Notes: generated from the sequence alone by a model not told the origin. Shown: positions 51,979 through 61,168, numbered from the stretch's first letter. The stretch is 64,000 nt of DNA from Brevibacillus choshinensis (GCF_001420695.1 NZ_LJJB01000010.1:186001-250000); one strand, 5' to 3'. A program made the numbers and translations.

Positions 51979-52034
51979 ACATTACAATAAGAGGAATTTA
52001 TAACAGTCAAAGAAAAAGAATGGGAGAATGAAAA

Positions 52035-53462
52035 ATGGAAAAGGATGCACAGATCATTGCCTTCTTTAAGACAAGCCAGTTGATTGACATCTTCAATACG
52101 TTAGCCGATGGCATTTATATCTCGGATGCGCAAGGAACGACCCTCTGGCTCAATCAAGCAAGCGAAAATCTGTGTGGATTACCTAAATCGGAGCTCATCG
52201 GGCGCAACGTGATTGATTTGGAGGCAATGGGTATTTACAAACCATCCGTAACCCGCCTCGTCATCGAAACAGGAAAACCGACCACTACCATTCAACTCGT
52301 GAACAACAAGGGGAAATTTCTCGTAACAGGCCACATCATCCCCGATGAAAAAGGGAATCCGGAGCTGATTGTCGCGCATTCTCGTGACATTACGGAGGCT
52401 GCTCGGGCCAGTTCGCAGCTGGAGGAGACCGTTTCCCTGCTCAAACGGTATAGCGAAGAAATCCAGCTCATGAAGCGAGAGGCCCATCAGAACATGTCCC
52501 AAGCATTGATTGGGAGTAGCCGTTCCTACCTCGCCCTCCTCGAACTGGTGAAAAAAGTAGCTGTTGTCGATACGACGGTGTTGATAACAGGAGAAACCGG
52601 GGTCGGGAAAAGCTTTCTGGCCGAGCATATCCATCAGCTGAGCGACCGCTGCGGTTCTCCTTTTGTCCATGTGAACTGTAGTGCCATACCAGAGACGCTC
52701 ATCGAATCGGAGCTGTTTGGCTATCAAAAAGGGGCATTTACGGGTGCCAACCAATCCGGGAAGATCGGTCTAGTCAAAATGGCGGACAAAGGGACGCTTT
52801 TTCTTGATGAAATCAGTGAGCTTCCTTACCATTTGCAATCCAAACTACTCTTACTGCTGCAAAATAAAACGTTCATGCCGATCGGAGGAACCAAGACCTA
52901 TACCGCCGATATCCGCATCATCGCTGCTACAAACGCCAACCTTCTCGACCTCGTCAGAATGGGAAAATTCAGGCACGATCTATACTATCGTCTCAACATA
53001 CTCCCGATCAATGTTCCGCCCATGAGAGAACGCAAAGAAGACATCTTTCCTTTGCTGCATCACAATTTAAAAAAATTCAATACGAAGCATCATCAAAAGC
53101 GCCGCTTCTCCATAGAGGCCCTCGATATTTTGCATCATTATGAATGGCCAGGAAATGTTCGCGAGCTGGAGAATCTCGTGGAACGCATCGTCATCACGGC
53201 CAAAGAAGATGAGATTCAAGTAACGGATCTGCCGGAGGAATTACGGAGTATTCGAGATTTCGAGGAGAATATCTGGTCACTCGGAGGAAAGTTCTCGCTA
53301 CTAGAACGGCTGGACAAGATAGAGGTCGAAATCATTTCACAGGCACTTCGGTCGCACAAGAGCACACGTAAAACGGCGACCGCTCTCGGCATCACACAAT
53401 CACTTCTGATGCGGCGGATCAAGAAATACGGGATTCTCGTAGATTCTGACGACGCTCATTAA
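52035..53462 (+). CDS. Sigma-54-dependent activator (PAS, AAA+, Fis HTH)
   Basis: A 475-aa enhancer-binding protein. A PAS domain (about 15-125), a coiled linker, and an AAA+ domain (about 155-390) with Walker A GETGVGKS (186-193), GAFTGA (233-238) and LFLDEI follow. A Fis-type HTH (about 430-470; TRKTATALGITQSLLMRRI) ends it. The PAS input suggests sensing of a small ligand, as in RocR/PrdR-type regulators. It is divergent from the CoA-transferase genes and is their likely activator. Confidence 0.93.
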   Translation: MEKDAQIIAFFKTSQLIDIFNTLADGIYISDAQGTTLWLNQASENLCGLPKSELIGRNVIDLEAMGIYKPSVTRLVIETGKPTTTIQLVNNKGKFLVTGHIIPDEKGNPELIVAHSRDITEAARASSQLEETVSLLKRYSEEIQLMKREAHQNMSQALIGSSRSYLALLELVKKVAVVDTTVLITGETGVGKSFLAEHIHQLSDRCGSPFVHVNCSAIPETLIESELFGYQKGAFTGANQSGKIGLVKMADKGTLFLDEISELPYHLQSKLLLLLQNKTFMPIGGTKTYTADIRIIAATNANLLDLVRMGKFRHDLYYRLNILPINVPPMRERKEDIFPLLHHNLKKFNTKHHQKRRFSIEALDILHHYEWPGNVRELENLVERIVITAKEDEIQVTDLPEELRSIRDFEENIWSLGGKFSLLERLDKIEVEIISQALRSHKSTRKTATALGITQSLLMRRIKKYGILVDSDDAH

Positions 53463-53507
53463 TCCTCTCTGACACTCCCCCTCTCCTCTCACCAAGTCAA
53501 TGCCAAA

Positions 53508-53543
53508 CAAACCCATCAACTGCAATTGCAGCAGATGGGTTTG
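53508..53543. terminator. Bidirectional terminator between activator and HPPD genes
   Basis: CAAACCCATC (53508-53517) pairs with GATGGGTTTG (53534-53543), with inner CTGCAATTGCAG. It is followed by TTTGG on the minus strand and CCCTTCATTT on the plus. Confidence 0.8.
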
Positions 53544-53561
53544 CCCTTCATTTATCTTCTT

Positions 53562-54653
53562 TTACAAATTACCACGACGTCCTTGCTCCCGTTCCAGTGC
53601 CTCGAATAGTGCCTTGAAGTTGCCATTCCCAAAACCACGCGCCCCTTTGCGCTGAATGATCTCTACAAACAGCGTCGGACGGTCCACGATCGGCTTGCTG
53701 AACAGCTGCAAGAGGTACCCCTCGTCATCACGATCCACTAGGACACCTAGCTTTCTCAGTGCCTCGATATCTTCATCGATCTCCCCAATACGCTCCATCA
53801 GGTCCTCGTAATACGTATCTGGTACGGAGAGGAAATCTACTCCATTAGCCTGTAGCTTGCTGACCGTGCTGATAATGTCGTTGGTCAGGATCGCAATGTG
53901 CTGAACGCCCGGCCCCTGATAAAACTCCAGAAACTCCTGAATCTGCGATTTGCGTCGTCCCTCAGCAGGTTCGTTGATCGGGAACTTGATACGACCCGTC
54001 CCGCTCTGCATGACCTTGGACATCAACGCGGAATACTCGGTGGAAATATCGTCTTCGCTAAAATTTTGGACAGCGGTGAAGCCCATGACCTTCTCGTAAT
54101 AGGACACCCACTCATCCATGACTTCTACGTTTCCAACGATGTGGTCAATACCGATAATTCCTGTACCTTCGCTCTTTACGGGAGATTCGTAAGCAATGAA
54201 GCCCGGAAGGAATGGACCCTTATAGCTTTTTCGCTCAATAAAGGAGTGAATGTTTTCCCCATACGTTCCGATGATTGCCTTCTTGATCGTTCCGTGCTCA
54301 TCGGTATACTCTGTCGGTTCCATGATCGGGATCGCACCGCGAGATACTGCCTCACGGTAAGCCTGCTCACAATCTTCTACGCGCAGCGCCACGTCCTTTA
54401 CACCATCACCATGCTTTTTCACGAACTCGGCGATTGGGCTATCTGGCGAGAGTGCCCCACTAATTACGAACGTCATGTGATTTTGCTTGAGTACATAAGA
54501 TACTTTCTCGCGGGAACCAGTCTCCAGTCCGGAGTACGCGACCGCTTCAAAGCCAAACGCTTTGGTGAAATAGTGCATCGTTTGCTTGGCATTCCCTGTG
54601 TAAAACTCTAGATAGTCCCAGTCCTGAATCGGAAAAAAATCGGTGTTGCTCAT
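53562..54653 (-). CDS. hppD: 4-hydroxyphenylpyruvate dioxygenase
   Basis: A 363-aa non-heme iron dioxygenase that converts 4-hydroxyphenylpyruvate to homogentisate in tyrosine catabolism. The iron ligands are His171 (IDHIVGNV), His252 (VQHIAIL) and Glu331 (LFVEIIQR), and the C-terminal RKGARGFGNGNFKALFEALE is diagnostic. GGAGGGG precedes the ATG. No homogentisate 1,2-dioxygenase is in the window. A cre-like site overlaps the probable promoter. Confidence 0.95.
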   Translation of the reverse strand: MSNTDFFPIQDWDYLEFYTGNAKQTMHYFTKAFGFEAVAYSGLETGSREKVSYVLKQNHMTFVISGALSPDSPIAEFVKKHGDGVKDVALRVEDCEQAYREAVSRGAIPIMEPTEYTDEHGTIKKAIIGTYGENIHSFIERKSYKGPFLPGFIAYESPVKSEGTGIIGIDHIVGNVEVMDEWVSYYEKVMGFTAVQNFSEDDISTEYSALMSKVMQSGTGRIKFPINEPAEGRRKSQIQEFLEFYQGPGVQHIAILTNDIISTVSKLQANGVDFLSVPDTYYEDLMERIGEIDEDIEALRKLGVLVDRDDEGYLLQLFSKPIVDRPTLFVEIIQRKGARGFGNGNFKALFEALEREQGRRGNL

Positions 54654-54738
54654 AGCTACCCCTCCGCTTTCCTAATTATTGAATTGTTTCGTTTTTTTGG
54701 TTAATTGGGATTATTTTGTCGTTATTTTGAGAGTACAT

Positions 54739-54752
54739 TGGAAACGCTTACT
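54739..54752. promoter_or_regulatory. Candidate cre site in the hppD promoter
   Basis: Minus strand AGTAAGCGTTTCCA matches TGWAANCGNTNWCA with two mismatches. It lies in the spacer of a TTGCAC-18-TACTCT promoter candidate, a position that would repress. Confidence 0.3.
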
Positions 54753-54875
54753 CGTGCAAGAACGCGGAATAACGCGAAAACGCTCAAACGCTTTCATTGA
54801 TTAAAGTACGCAATTGAGCGTTTGCTTGGTACAATATGGGCATATATAAGGAATGTGAAAGGGGTAGTGGGAACG

Positions 54876-55565
54876 ATGAATCAATGGCATACCAAATCGG
54901 TCACTCATTGGGATCAATTTGCCGCTGACTGGCATTCGAATAGTGATAACATGTGGGAAAAGGGTAGCCGCCGTACCATCCTGCCTTTTTTACAACGTCA
55001 GGTTTCTGCAACGGATGGCCCGATTCTCGATGCAGGCTGCGGGGACGGCTTCGCAAGCTGCAAATTGGCCGCCTCCGGTTATATGGTGGAAGGGATCGAC
55101 ATTGCCGGGGAAATGATTCGTCTAGCGAATGACCGGGCAAAAAAAGACGGATTATCCATCCCTTTTCAAACCGGAGATATTAGCCAACTGCCCTTTGCTG
55201 ACGATGCGTTCGCAGGGATTCTCTCTATAAACGTCGTGGAATTCACCCCCTCTCCGTTAAAAGCCTTACAAGAGCTTCGTCGCGTCCTCAAGCCAGGTGG
55301 CACCCTCGTGCTGGGCATTTTGGGACCGACTGCTGGGCCACGCGCTCATAGCTATCGCCGACTGTATGAGGAAGACATCATTCAAAATACGATGATGCCT
55401 TGGGAAGCAAAAAAACTTGCCACGGAAAACGGCTTTTTCTTGCAGGAGGAAGAGCCCGTCTACAAAGAAGGAATCACTCCCGACATTGCGGGCAGACTGA
55501 GCGTGGAATTGCGCGAGGCTGTCAGTTTCTTGACCCTATTTGCATTGAAAAAGAGAGAGTTGTAA
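54876..55565 (+). CDS. Class I SAM-dependent methyltransferase
   Basis: A 229-aa methyltransferase of the Methyltransf_11 type. Motif I ILDAGCGDGFASCKLA (about 51-66), motif II VEGIDIAGEMI, and FADDAFAGILSINVVEF with LRRVLKPGGTLVLGI are complete. The substrate is unknown. ATG 54876 is used with a GTGGGA site. Inverted repeat AACGCTCAA...TTGAGCGTT lies upstream, just before a TACAAT -10. Confidence 0.87.
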   Translation: MNQWHTKSVTHWDQFAADWHSNSDNMWEKGSRRTILPFLQRQVSATDGPILDAGCGDGFASCKLAASGYMVEGIDIAGEMIRLANDRAKKDGLSIPFQTGDISQLPFADDAFAGILSINVVEFTPSPLKALQELRRVLKPGGTLVLGILGPTAGPRAHSYRRLYEEDIIQNTMMPWEAKKLATENGFFLQEEEPVYKEGITPDIAGRLSVELREAVSFLTLFALKKREL

Positions 55566-55724
55566 AGCAAACCACCCATCTTCCACGCATCCAGCCTGGA
55601 AGCGCCTGAGGGACTTTTTGAACCGACAGATCATTTGGATCGGAAGACCATCAAAATCAACGAGCACAAAGAGCTTGATGACGATCTGTTGGCATCGCTT
55701 TTCAAGCAAGCGGCTGCAGTGTAA
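55566..55724 (+). pseudogene. C-terminal remnant of a DUF1801-like protein
   Basis: About 52 codons are open directly after the methyltransferase stop, in the same frame, with no start codon or ribosome site. The peptide (HLDRKTIKINEHKELDDDLL..LFKQAA) resembles the end of DUF1801/YdhG-type proteins. It is a 3' fragment left after a deletion. Confidence 0.5.
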
Positions 55725-55733
55725 GACGTAAAA

Positions 55734-55774
55734 AGGGCAGCCTCTTCGTCGGGATCAGACGCTGAGACTGCCCT
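55734..55774. terminator. Bidirectional terminator
   Basis: AGGGCAG / CTGCCCT stem with T-rich flanks on both strands, between convergent units. Confidence 0.75.
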
Positions 55775-55779
55775 CTATT

Positions 55780-57210
55780 TTATTGAGGTTGAATATACGC
55801 CACGTTGTTTTGTTTCATCCACCCGAGCTTACTTTCAATCAGCTTAGCGATCGTCTCGTCTTCCATGCCATGCAGCATGTTGTAGAGTCGCTGTGTCTCC
55901 ACCAAATCGTTGTATGTCAGGTACGGATAGTCTGCTCGACCAAAAGTGCCATCTGGAAAATAAGCATAGTGCAAATCTCCGTTATTCAAGATCCACTTGG
56001 AGCCGAGGTTGACCACTCCTCCCAGCATGATATCGGCAAGGTCTTTATCGGTAGGATTGCCAAATTGCAGATAGCTGCTGTACAGGTAGTTGATCTCAGC
56101 AAGTTGGTGGTTGAGAGAGACATGTGTGTTTCCTTCTCTGCCGACCGAAGCATAATCACCTACCAGCCAACCGGGACGGATGCCGTCGATGACGTAGTGA
56201 TTCCCTACTGCATGCTGCTGGAAAAAGGTCGCATACTTTTGGGCCGACTCACAAAATTCTGCTTCTTGATACTGGACACACCCTTTGAGCATCAAGTCTG
56301 CCGCTCCTGTATTAAATCGGGTATCGTAAAAGCCTTCGGGTATGCCGTAGTCTTCGTTCAACCACTGTGAACGCGGTAGTGATTTCCAATATCCTTGCTG
56401 ATCCTGCTGCCTCAAACTGGCTTGTAGCATAACGTAGCCCATGTCCCGTGCCGCCTTGCTCCCTCCTGTATACAAAAAGGAGCGTAAGACGTAATTTTCA
56501 GGAATGCGCCAGTAGGAGGTCTCCGTATAGGGTTCATATGTCGATGGACTTATGTAATAGTAGCCGTCATAGAGCCATTTCGCATTATCGGTGACATCCA
56601 GAGACAGCCAAATGCTGTTCAAGGATTCTTTCCCCCACACTACGAGAGGCTCCTTGGACTCCAATGCCCACATTTCACTGACGAGCCCTGCTCTCACCGG
56701 CATCTGAACACTCAGCGTATAGCCGTTCGCCGTTTTATTCACTTCGATGGGGAGCTCCATCCCCCGTTTTTCGTCTATCGTTCCTCTGCCCAGCGGAGCG
56801 TACACGATTGGCTTGCCCATCCAGATGGACTTGCCCTCCGACTCAATGAAACCGGCAGCCAGTGGAAGGACATGGACGTCTCGCAAATTAACGACAGCCC
56901 AGTAAGGCTGCTTGTTTTCTGAGATCGCTCGATAGCGGAACGTGACGCTATCTCCTTTGATCGGGACGTTCAGGACGTAAGGCTTTTGATTTGTCTGACC
57001 GGTGACCTGATGCATCCAGTACACGTCTCCATCGCCAAACGTGTACAGCTGTTTCTTGTGAGTCCCACCTTTGATCGCATCACTGGTCTCTTTGACGATC
57101 GGCTTCATCCATGTACTTGGGCTGGCGTTGGCGTTTGCCTCTGTCGGTACGACTGTAGCTCCTGTTATGAACAATACCAAGACGAGAAGAATGCTTGCTA
57201 GTCTAATCAA
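55780..57210 (-). CDS. Secreted protein of unknown function, possible alpha/alpha-toroid enzyme
   Basis: A 476-aa exported protein with a signal peptide (about 1-28). The N-terminal half (about 40-245) is beta-rich. The C-terminal half (about 250-470) is helical with Trp/Tyr-rich turns such as GIPEGFYDTRFNTGAADLML and NHQLAEINYLYSSYLQFG, reminiscent of C5-epimerase or polysaccharide-lyase toroids. I cannot name the family. The start TTG has AGGGGGAT upstream. It is a single-gene unit. Confidence 0.6.
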   Translation of the reverse strand: MIRLASILLVLVLFITGATVVPTEANANASPSTWMKPIVKETSDAIKGGTHKKQLYTFGDGDVYWMHQVTGQTNQKPYVLNVPIKGDSVTFRYRAISENKQPYWAVVNLRDVHVLPLAAGFIESEGKSIWMGKPIVYAPLGRGTIDEKRGMELPIEVNKTANGYTLSVQMPVRAGLVSEMWALESKEPLVVWGKESLNSIWLSLDVTDNAKWLYDGYYYISPSTYEPYTETSYWRIPENYVLRSFLYTGGSKAARDMGYVMLQASLRQQDQQGYWKSLPRSQWLNEDYGIPEGFYDTRFNTGAADLMLKGCVQYQEAEFCESAQKYATFFQQHAVGNHYVIDGIRPGWLVGDYASVGREGNTHVSLNHQLAEINYLYSSYLQFGNPTDKDLADIMLGGVVNLGSKWILNNGDLHYAYFPDGTFGRADYPYLTYNDLVETQRLYNMLHGMEDETIAKLIESKLGWMKQNNVAYIQPQ

Positions 57211-57393
57211 ATGACATCCCCCTATCCATCGAATTATCGACTATCCATATTTACCCATGTTATTCTCCTTTGTTCACACATAAGTCCTACATCCTGCTCC
57301 TAAAAAATGAACACTCCGGTTGATTAACATATTGACAATACTCTGATAATTTCGGTTTATATTGTCATGAACTATTATGTAAGGAGGAATGTA

Positions 57394-59100
57394 ATGGACA
57401 AGAAAATTGGGTACACCGTTTCCACCACCGCACTCCTTGTCGTGTCACTGCTCGCAGGAGGCTCTTTTTGGCATGTACCTCTCTTAGTCAATCCGGCATC
57501 TGCAGCAGAAGCGAAGGTAGAAAAGCTGTTCGTCCCGTATTACGGGTATGGCCCCTCCTACATACAGCCTGCAGCCATAAAAGAGCTGTTTCCTACTCCT
57601 GACATCGATTTTGGAACACCTGGCTTTCAAAATGACAAAGTGGCTTTTACCTCTCAAGAAGAGATGGTCACGTACATAACTAAGCTAGTAAAAGGAAACA
57701 AACATGCAAAACTAGTAAACATCGGTACCTCCCTGGAGGGACGTGAAATACCACTCCTTATTTTTAGCAAAGACCCGGATCACGTAAAGGCAGACAAAGA
57801 GAAGCCGCTTATATGGCTGCAGGCACAAATTCACGGAAATGAGCCAGCTGCTGGGGAGTCTGCACTGGTGATTGCTAAATGGCTCACCGAAGAAAAACTA
57901 GGTACCGACCTGCTCGACAAAGTAAACGTCATCGTCGTCCCGCGGATCAATCCAGACGGGTCTTACGCATTCAAGCGTTACATCGGCACAGATCTCGATG
58001 CCAACCGCGACTACATGAAGGTGGAATACCCCGAAGTTCAAGCGATTCATCGAGCGATCGATGAGTATGAGCCGGATGTCGTGTTGGATGCTCATGAATA
58101 TGGCGTCAACTACAGTCAATTTGCAAATGTCGGTGAAAAAGGGGCGAACTCCTCGTACGACGTCCTGATTTCCTCCGCCAAAAACTTGAATATTCCGGAA
58201 TCGCTGCGGAAAATGTCTGACCAGCTGCTTTTGCCTGAAGTGGAAAAGGCACTGGATCAAGAAAAGCTCGCGCACCACCCTTACTTTACATTAGCCAAAA
58301 CTAAAGAGGGGAAAGTCATCGCTACGGAGGGTAGCACGGAGACCCGGATCGGGCGCAATGCGCTAGGCCTGAAGAATACGCTCACCTACCTCGTGGAAAC
58401 ACGCGGGATTGGCATCGGTCGTGCAGACTTTGAGCGGCGCGTCTACAGTCAGGTGATCACCCACGCTACCTTTATTCAATCGACTGCGGCCCATGCAGCG
58501 GAGATAAAAGCTGCAGTCGCTCAAGCCCGTCAGGAGATTACGGAAAAAGGAAGTAAGGCAGACGACAACGACAAAATCATTGTGGTTAGCGAAAACAAGC
58601 TGGTTCCGGATCAGAAGCTGGTTGTTGTAGATTTGGCAGAAGCGAAACGAGTCGACGCCCCCATTGATTGGGTCAGCTCGACGGATTCCTATCCGGTACT
58701 GGAAAGGGAGCGACCGACTGCCTATATCATGCCACCTGGTTATCATGATATCGCGAAAAAGCTGGAGCAACTCGGGGTCGAAGTAAGCACGCTGTCCAAG
58801 GAAACCACAGTCACCGTCGAAAGCTACACGGTGGCCGATAACAAAGTAAACACGACTTACGAAAACGGGCATTTTACCAATGAAGTCACGACCAACGTGG
58901 AGGAAAAGACCAAAACATTCCCGGCTGGTAGCTATGTATTCCACATGGGTCAACCCAACGCCAACTTTATCGCGCTGGCCATGGAACCAGAGTCCGTGGA
59001 CAGCTATGTCACATTCAATTTTATCCCCGTAGAAAAAGGGGATGAGGTCCCGGTGTATCGGTACATGCTGGAAAAGTCTCTGCCTGTTCGCGCAAAGTAG
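57394..59100 (+). CDS. Secreted M14-family metallocarboxypeptidase
   Basis: A 568-aa exported zinc carboxypeptidase. After a signal peptide (about 1-38) the catalytic domain (about 85-360) has zinc ligands His147 and Glu150 (HGNEPAAGE) and His234 (LDAHEYG), substrate Arg in DANRD (about 205) and catalytic Glu335 (LVETRG). The C-terminal 200 residues form an extra domain of unknown role. It would trim C-terminal residues from peptides outside the cell. AAGGAGGAATGTA sets ATG 57394. TTGACA-like elements occur near 57330. Confidence 0.9.
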   Translation: MDKKIGYTVSTTALLVVSLLAGGSFWHVPLLVNPASAAEAKVEKLFVPYYGYGPSYIQPAAIKELFPTPDIDFGTPGFQNDKVAFTSQEEMVTYITKLVKGNKHAKLVNIGTSLEGREIPLLIFSKDPDHVKADKEKPLIWLQAQIHGNEPAAGESALVIAKWLTEEKLGTDLLDKVNVIVVPRINPDGSYAFKRYIGTDLDANRDYMKVEYPEVQAIHRAIDEYEPDVVLDAHEYGVNYSQFANVGEKGANSSYDVLISSAKNLNIPESLRKMSDQLLLPEVEKALDQEKLAHHPYFTLAKTKEGKVIATEGSTETRIGRNALGLKNTLTYLVETRGIGIGRADFERRVYSQVITHATFIQSTAAHAAEIKAAVAQARQEITEKGSKADDNDKIIVVSENKLVPDQKLVVVDLAEAKRVDAPIDWVSSTDSYPVLERERPTAYIMPPGYHDIAKKLEQLGVEVSTLSKETTVTVESYTVADNKVNTTYENGHFTNEVTTNVEEKTKTFPAGSYVFHMGQPNANFIALAMEPESVDSYVTFNFIPVEKGDEVPVYRYMLEKSLPVRAK

Positions 59101-59116
59101 GCCTAAGCAACTCAAA

Positions 59117-59155
59117 AAACGTCCCTCTCCTGTATGACTATGGAGAGGGACGTTT
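59117..59155 (+). terminator. Terminator of the M14 peptidase gene
   Basis: AAACGTCCCTCTCC / GGAGAGGGACGTTT, a perfect 14-bp stem followed by CGTTACATT. Confidence 0.75.
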
Positions 59156-59162
59156 CGTTACA

Positions 59163-59351
59163 TTCTACTTCCTTTTTATTTGGCGAGGAGTGCCCTTCGG
59201 CCAGTTTCGCCAGCTGATGTTCCATTGTCAGATTGATCAACTCACTGGATGTTCGGCAGATGGATGATCAGATCGCGGATTTGATGAAAGCTTCCAACAA
59301 GTCTGCCTGTTTTTCCGTTTCCGTTTGCTCCCATTCTTCTAGCGTGTTCAT
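59163..59351 (-). pseudogene. Small frame-disrupted ORF upstream-antisense of the M14 terminator
   Basis: GGTGG 6 nt before ATG 59351 opens a 27-codon acidic helical frame (NTLEEWEQTETEKQADLLEAF) that hits a stop. Beyond it, in the same frame, ELINLTMEHQLAKLAEGHSS looks like the rest of a small helical protein. It follows the aldehyde dehydrogenase gene by 24 bp. Either a decayed gene or a true 27-aa peptide. Confidence 0.25.
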
Positions 59352-59375
59352 CGCTTACCACCCATCTTCATGAAA

Positions 59376-60833
59376 CTAATAAGGGAACTGACGCGGTTTG
59401 TGCTGGACGGAAATCCACTTGAGCGTCGTGAATTCCTCCAAGCTCCACTGACCGTTCAGGCGACCTAAACCGGAATGTTTTTCTCCACCGAATGCCACGA
59501 TCGGTTCGTCATTGATCGTACCGTCGTTAATATGAATCATGCCCGTCTCGATTCGCTTCGCCATTTCTGCTCCCCGCTCCAGATCACGGGTGTGAATCGC
59601 ACCGGACAATCCAAATGGCGTCTCATTGGCGATACGGACAGCTTCTTCCTCCGTATCAAACGAGAGAATACACACGGCTGGGCCAAACAGTTCCTTGGAA
59701 GCAATCGCCATGTCGGTGGTGACCCCCGTGAGCACGATGGGATCTACCACGTTTCCTCTTACTTCCCCCTTCAGGACGGGTGTAGCCCCTTCGCGGATCG
59801 CTTCATCGATCGTTGCCATCAGATTCGTTACCTGCCGCTCATTGATCAACGGACCGATAATCGTATCCGGATCATTCGGATCTCCCACCTTCAACGAGGA
59901 CACTTTCTTGACATACAGTTCCAGGAACGAATCGTACACATTTTGATGAACAAGCACACGGTTGGCTGACATGCAGATTTGGCCTTGGTGCGTGAATCGA
60001 CTGAACACAGCTGCATTAACGGCGTATTCGAGATCAGCATCCGCCAGCACGATGAGTGCACTGTTTCCGCCAAGCTCTAATATCGCTTTTTTGAAATGCT
60101 TGGCAGCGACCTGCGCGATATGGCTTCCTACTTGACTGGAGCCGGTGAAGGACAGGATGCGTGGGATCGGATGCTCGACAAATCCGTCACCGATTTCCGA
60201 AATATCTGTCACGATGACATTGATCAATCCCTTTGGCAGCCCAGCTTCTTCAAAGATTTTGCCGATGAGCGTTCCTCCTGTGATCGGAGTTTGCTCATGA
60301 GGCTTCAATACAACACCGTTACCTGCTCCTAGAGCTGGGGCAACCGACTTCATGGATAGATAGAACGGGAAGTTGAACGGACCGATGACCCCGACCACTC
60401 CGACCGGAATACGATACAGCCTGTTTTCTTTCCCTTCTACTGGAGACGGAAGAATTTTGCCTTCCATCCGAACAGGAAAAGTCGCAGCTTCCCGAATGAT
60501 ATCTTTGACAAGACCAATCTCAAAAAACGCCTTGAGACGGGTTCCGCCCAATTCCTTGATAATGACCTCGATGATTTCTTCCTCGTGTGCATCTATGTAT
60601 TGAACGGCACGCTCCAACATGCGTGATTTGACATAGGGATTGACCTCATCCCATTCCTTTTTGGCCCGTGCAGCCGCCTGATAAGCCTCGTCGATATCCT
60701 GCAGACTCGCCATTTGAAACTCTGCGATGACTTCCCCATTGTACGGGTTTACATCCTGCAGCTTGCGAGATCCAAGTCCGTCACGCCATTCCCCGTTAAT
60801 AAACTGCTGGTCCAAGGTTTGTAGAATCGACAT
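59376..60833 (-). CDS. Aldehyde dehydrogenase (benzaldehyde/vanillin-type), c-di-GMP-riboswitch controlled
   Basis: A 485-aa NAD(P)-dependent aldehyde dehydrogenase. GPFNFPFYLS (about 151-160), GSSQVG, Glu253 in LELGGN and catalytic Cys287 in GQICMSANR are intact. The N-terminal region and C-terminal SGLGRLNGQWSLEEFTTLKW resemble YfmT/vanillin dehydrogenases. GGGAGAGGG precedes ATG 60833. The 5' leader of about 220 nt contains a c-di-GMP-I riboswitch and terminator, which is unusual for a metabolic dehydrogenase. Confidence 0.9.
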   Translation of the reverse strand: MSILQTLDQQFINGEWRDGLGSRKLQDVNPYNGEVIAEFQMASLQDIDEAYQAAARAKKEWDEVNPYVKSRMLERAVQYIDAHEEEIIEVIIKELGGTRLKAFFEIGLVKDIIREAATFPVRMEGKILPSPVEGKENRLYRIPVGVVGVIGPFNFPFYLSMKSVAPALGAGNGVVLKPHEQTPITGGTLIGKIFEEAGLPKGLINVIVTDISEIGDGFVEHPIPRILSFTGSSQVGSHIAQVAAKHFKKAILELGGNSALIVLADADLEYAVNAAVFSRFTHQGQICMSANRVLVHQNVYDSFLELYVKKVSSLKVGDPNDPDTIIGPLINERQVTNLMATIDEAIREGATPVLKGEVRGNVVDPIVLTGVTTDMAIASKELFGPAVCILSFDTEEEAVRIANETPFGLSGAIHTRDLERGAEMAKRIETGMIHINDGTINDEPIVAFGGEKHSGLGRLNGQWSLEEFTTLKWISVQHKPRQFPY

Positions 60834-60852
60834 GATACCCTCTCCCTTTTCC

Positions 60853-60888
60853 AATAAAATACGGCTCCCTTCGCCAGATGGGAGCCGT
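60853..60888 (-). terminator. Riboswitch expression-platform terminator
   Basis: Minus strand ACGGCTCCC / GGGAGCCGT stem followed by ATTTTATT. It lies between the c-di-GMP aptamer and the aldehyde dehydrogenase ribosome site. Confidence 0.85.
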
Positions 60889-60911
60889 TTGACAGCATGA
60901 AACTACCTGCT

Positions 60912-61000
60912 AGTTGGCAACCCGGCTACCGTAGTATCACTCTTGATACCGTAGGCCCGTGGCTTTGCGTCCCCACCTTTCAATGGGTTTGCCCATTCAT
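60912..61000 (-). promoter_or_regulatory. Cyclic-di-GMP-I (GEMM) riboswitch aptamer
   Basis: The minus strand reads GGGCAAACC, then a GAAA tetraloop, GGGGACGCAAAGCC, GGGCCTACGG, a variable hairpin, and ACGGTAGCCGGGTTGCC. These are the conserved core, tetraloop and tetraloop receptor of the GEMM class I aptamer in correct order and spacing. The GCCGGG segment near the 3' end supplies the second P1 side. Confidence 0.93.
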
Positions 61001-61058
61001 AGCGAATGTCATGATACAGTTGTCAACAAAAAGGAATTTATTGGGTGATTCTCTTTTG

Positions 61059-61086
61059 ATTATAGACCTCTCGTATACAGAGTCAA
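61059..61086 (-). promoter_or_regulatory. Sigma-A promoter of the riboswitch/aldehyde dehydrogenase unit
   Basis: TTGACT (61086-61081), 16-bp spacer, TATAAT (61064-61059), about 55 bp before the aptamer. An alternative TTGACA at 61026 would start inside the aptamer and is less likely. Confidence 0.75.
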
Positions 61087-61118
61087 ATAAAAAATAGGTA
61101 AAGGGATTTAGGGCAAAC

Positions 61119-61154
61119 AAAAAAAGAGTCCTTTTCCTAAAGCAAAGGAATCTT
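61119..61154 (-). terminator. Terminator of the MCP gene
   Basis: AAGATTCCTTT / AAAGGACTCTT stem with one mismatch, followed by TTTTTTT on the minus strand. Confidence 0.8.
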
Positions 61155-61168
61155 TTTCGTCGAGTGGT

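Noticed and set aside
58363-59115. 250-codon minus-strand frame opposite the M14 peptidase
   Set aside because: Shadow frame; the peptidase has all catalytic residues and a good start.
60996-61026. TTGACA-19-TATGAA promoter for the aldehyde dehydrogenase
   Set aside because: It would start transcription inside the riboswitch aptamer; the TTGACT-16-TATAAT promoter upstream is better.
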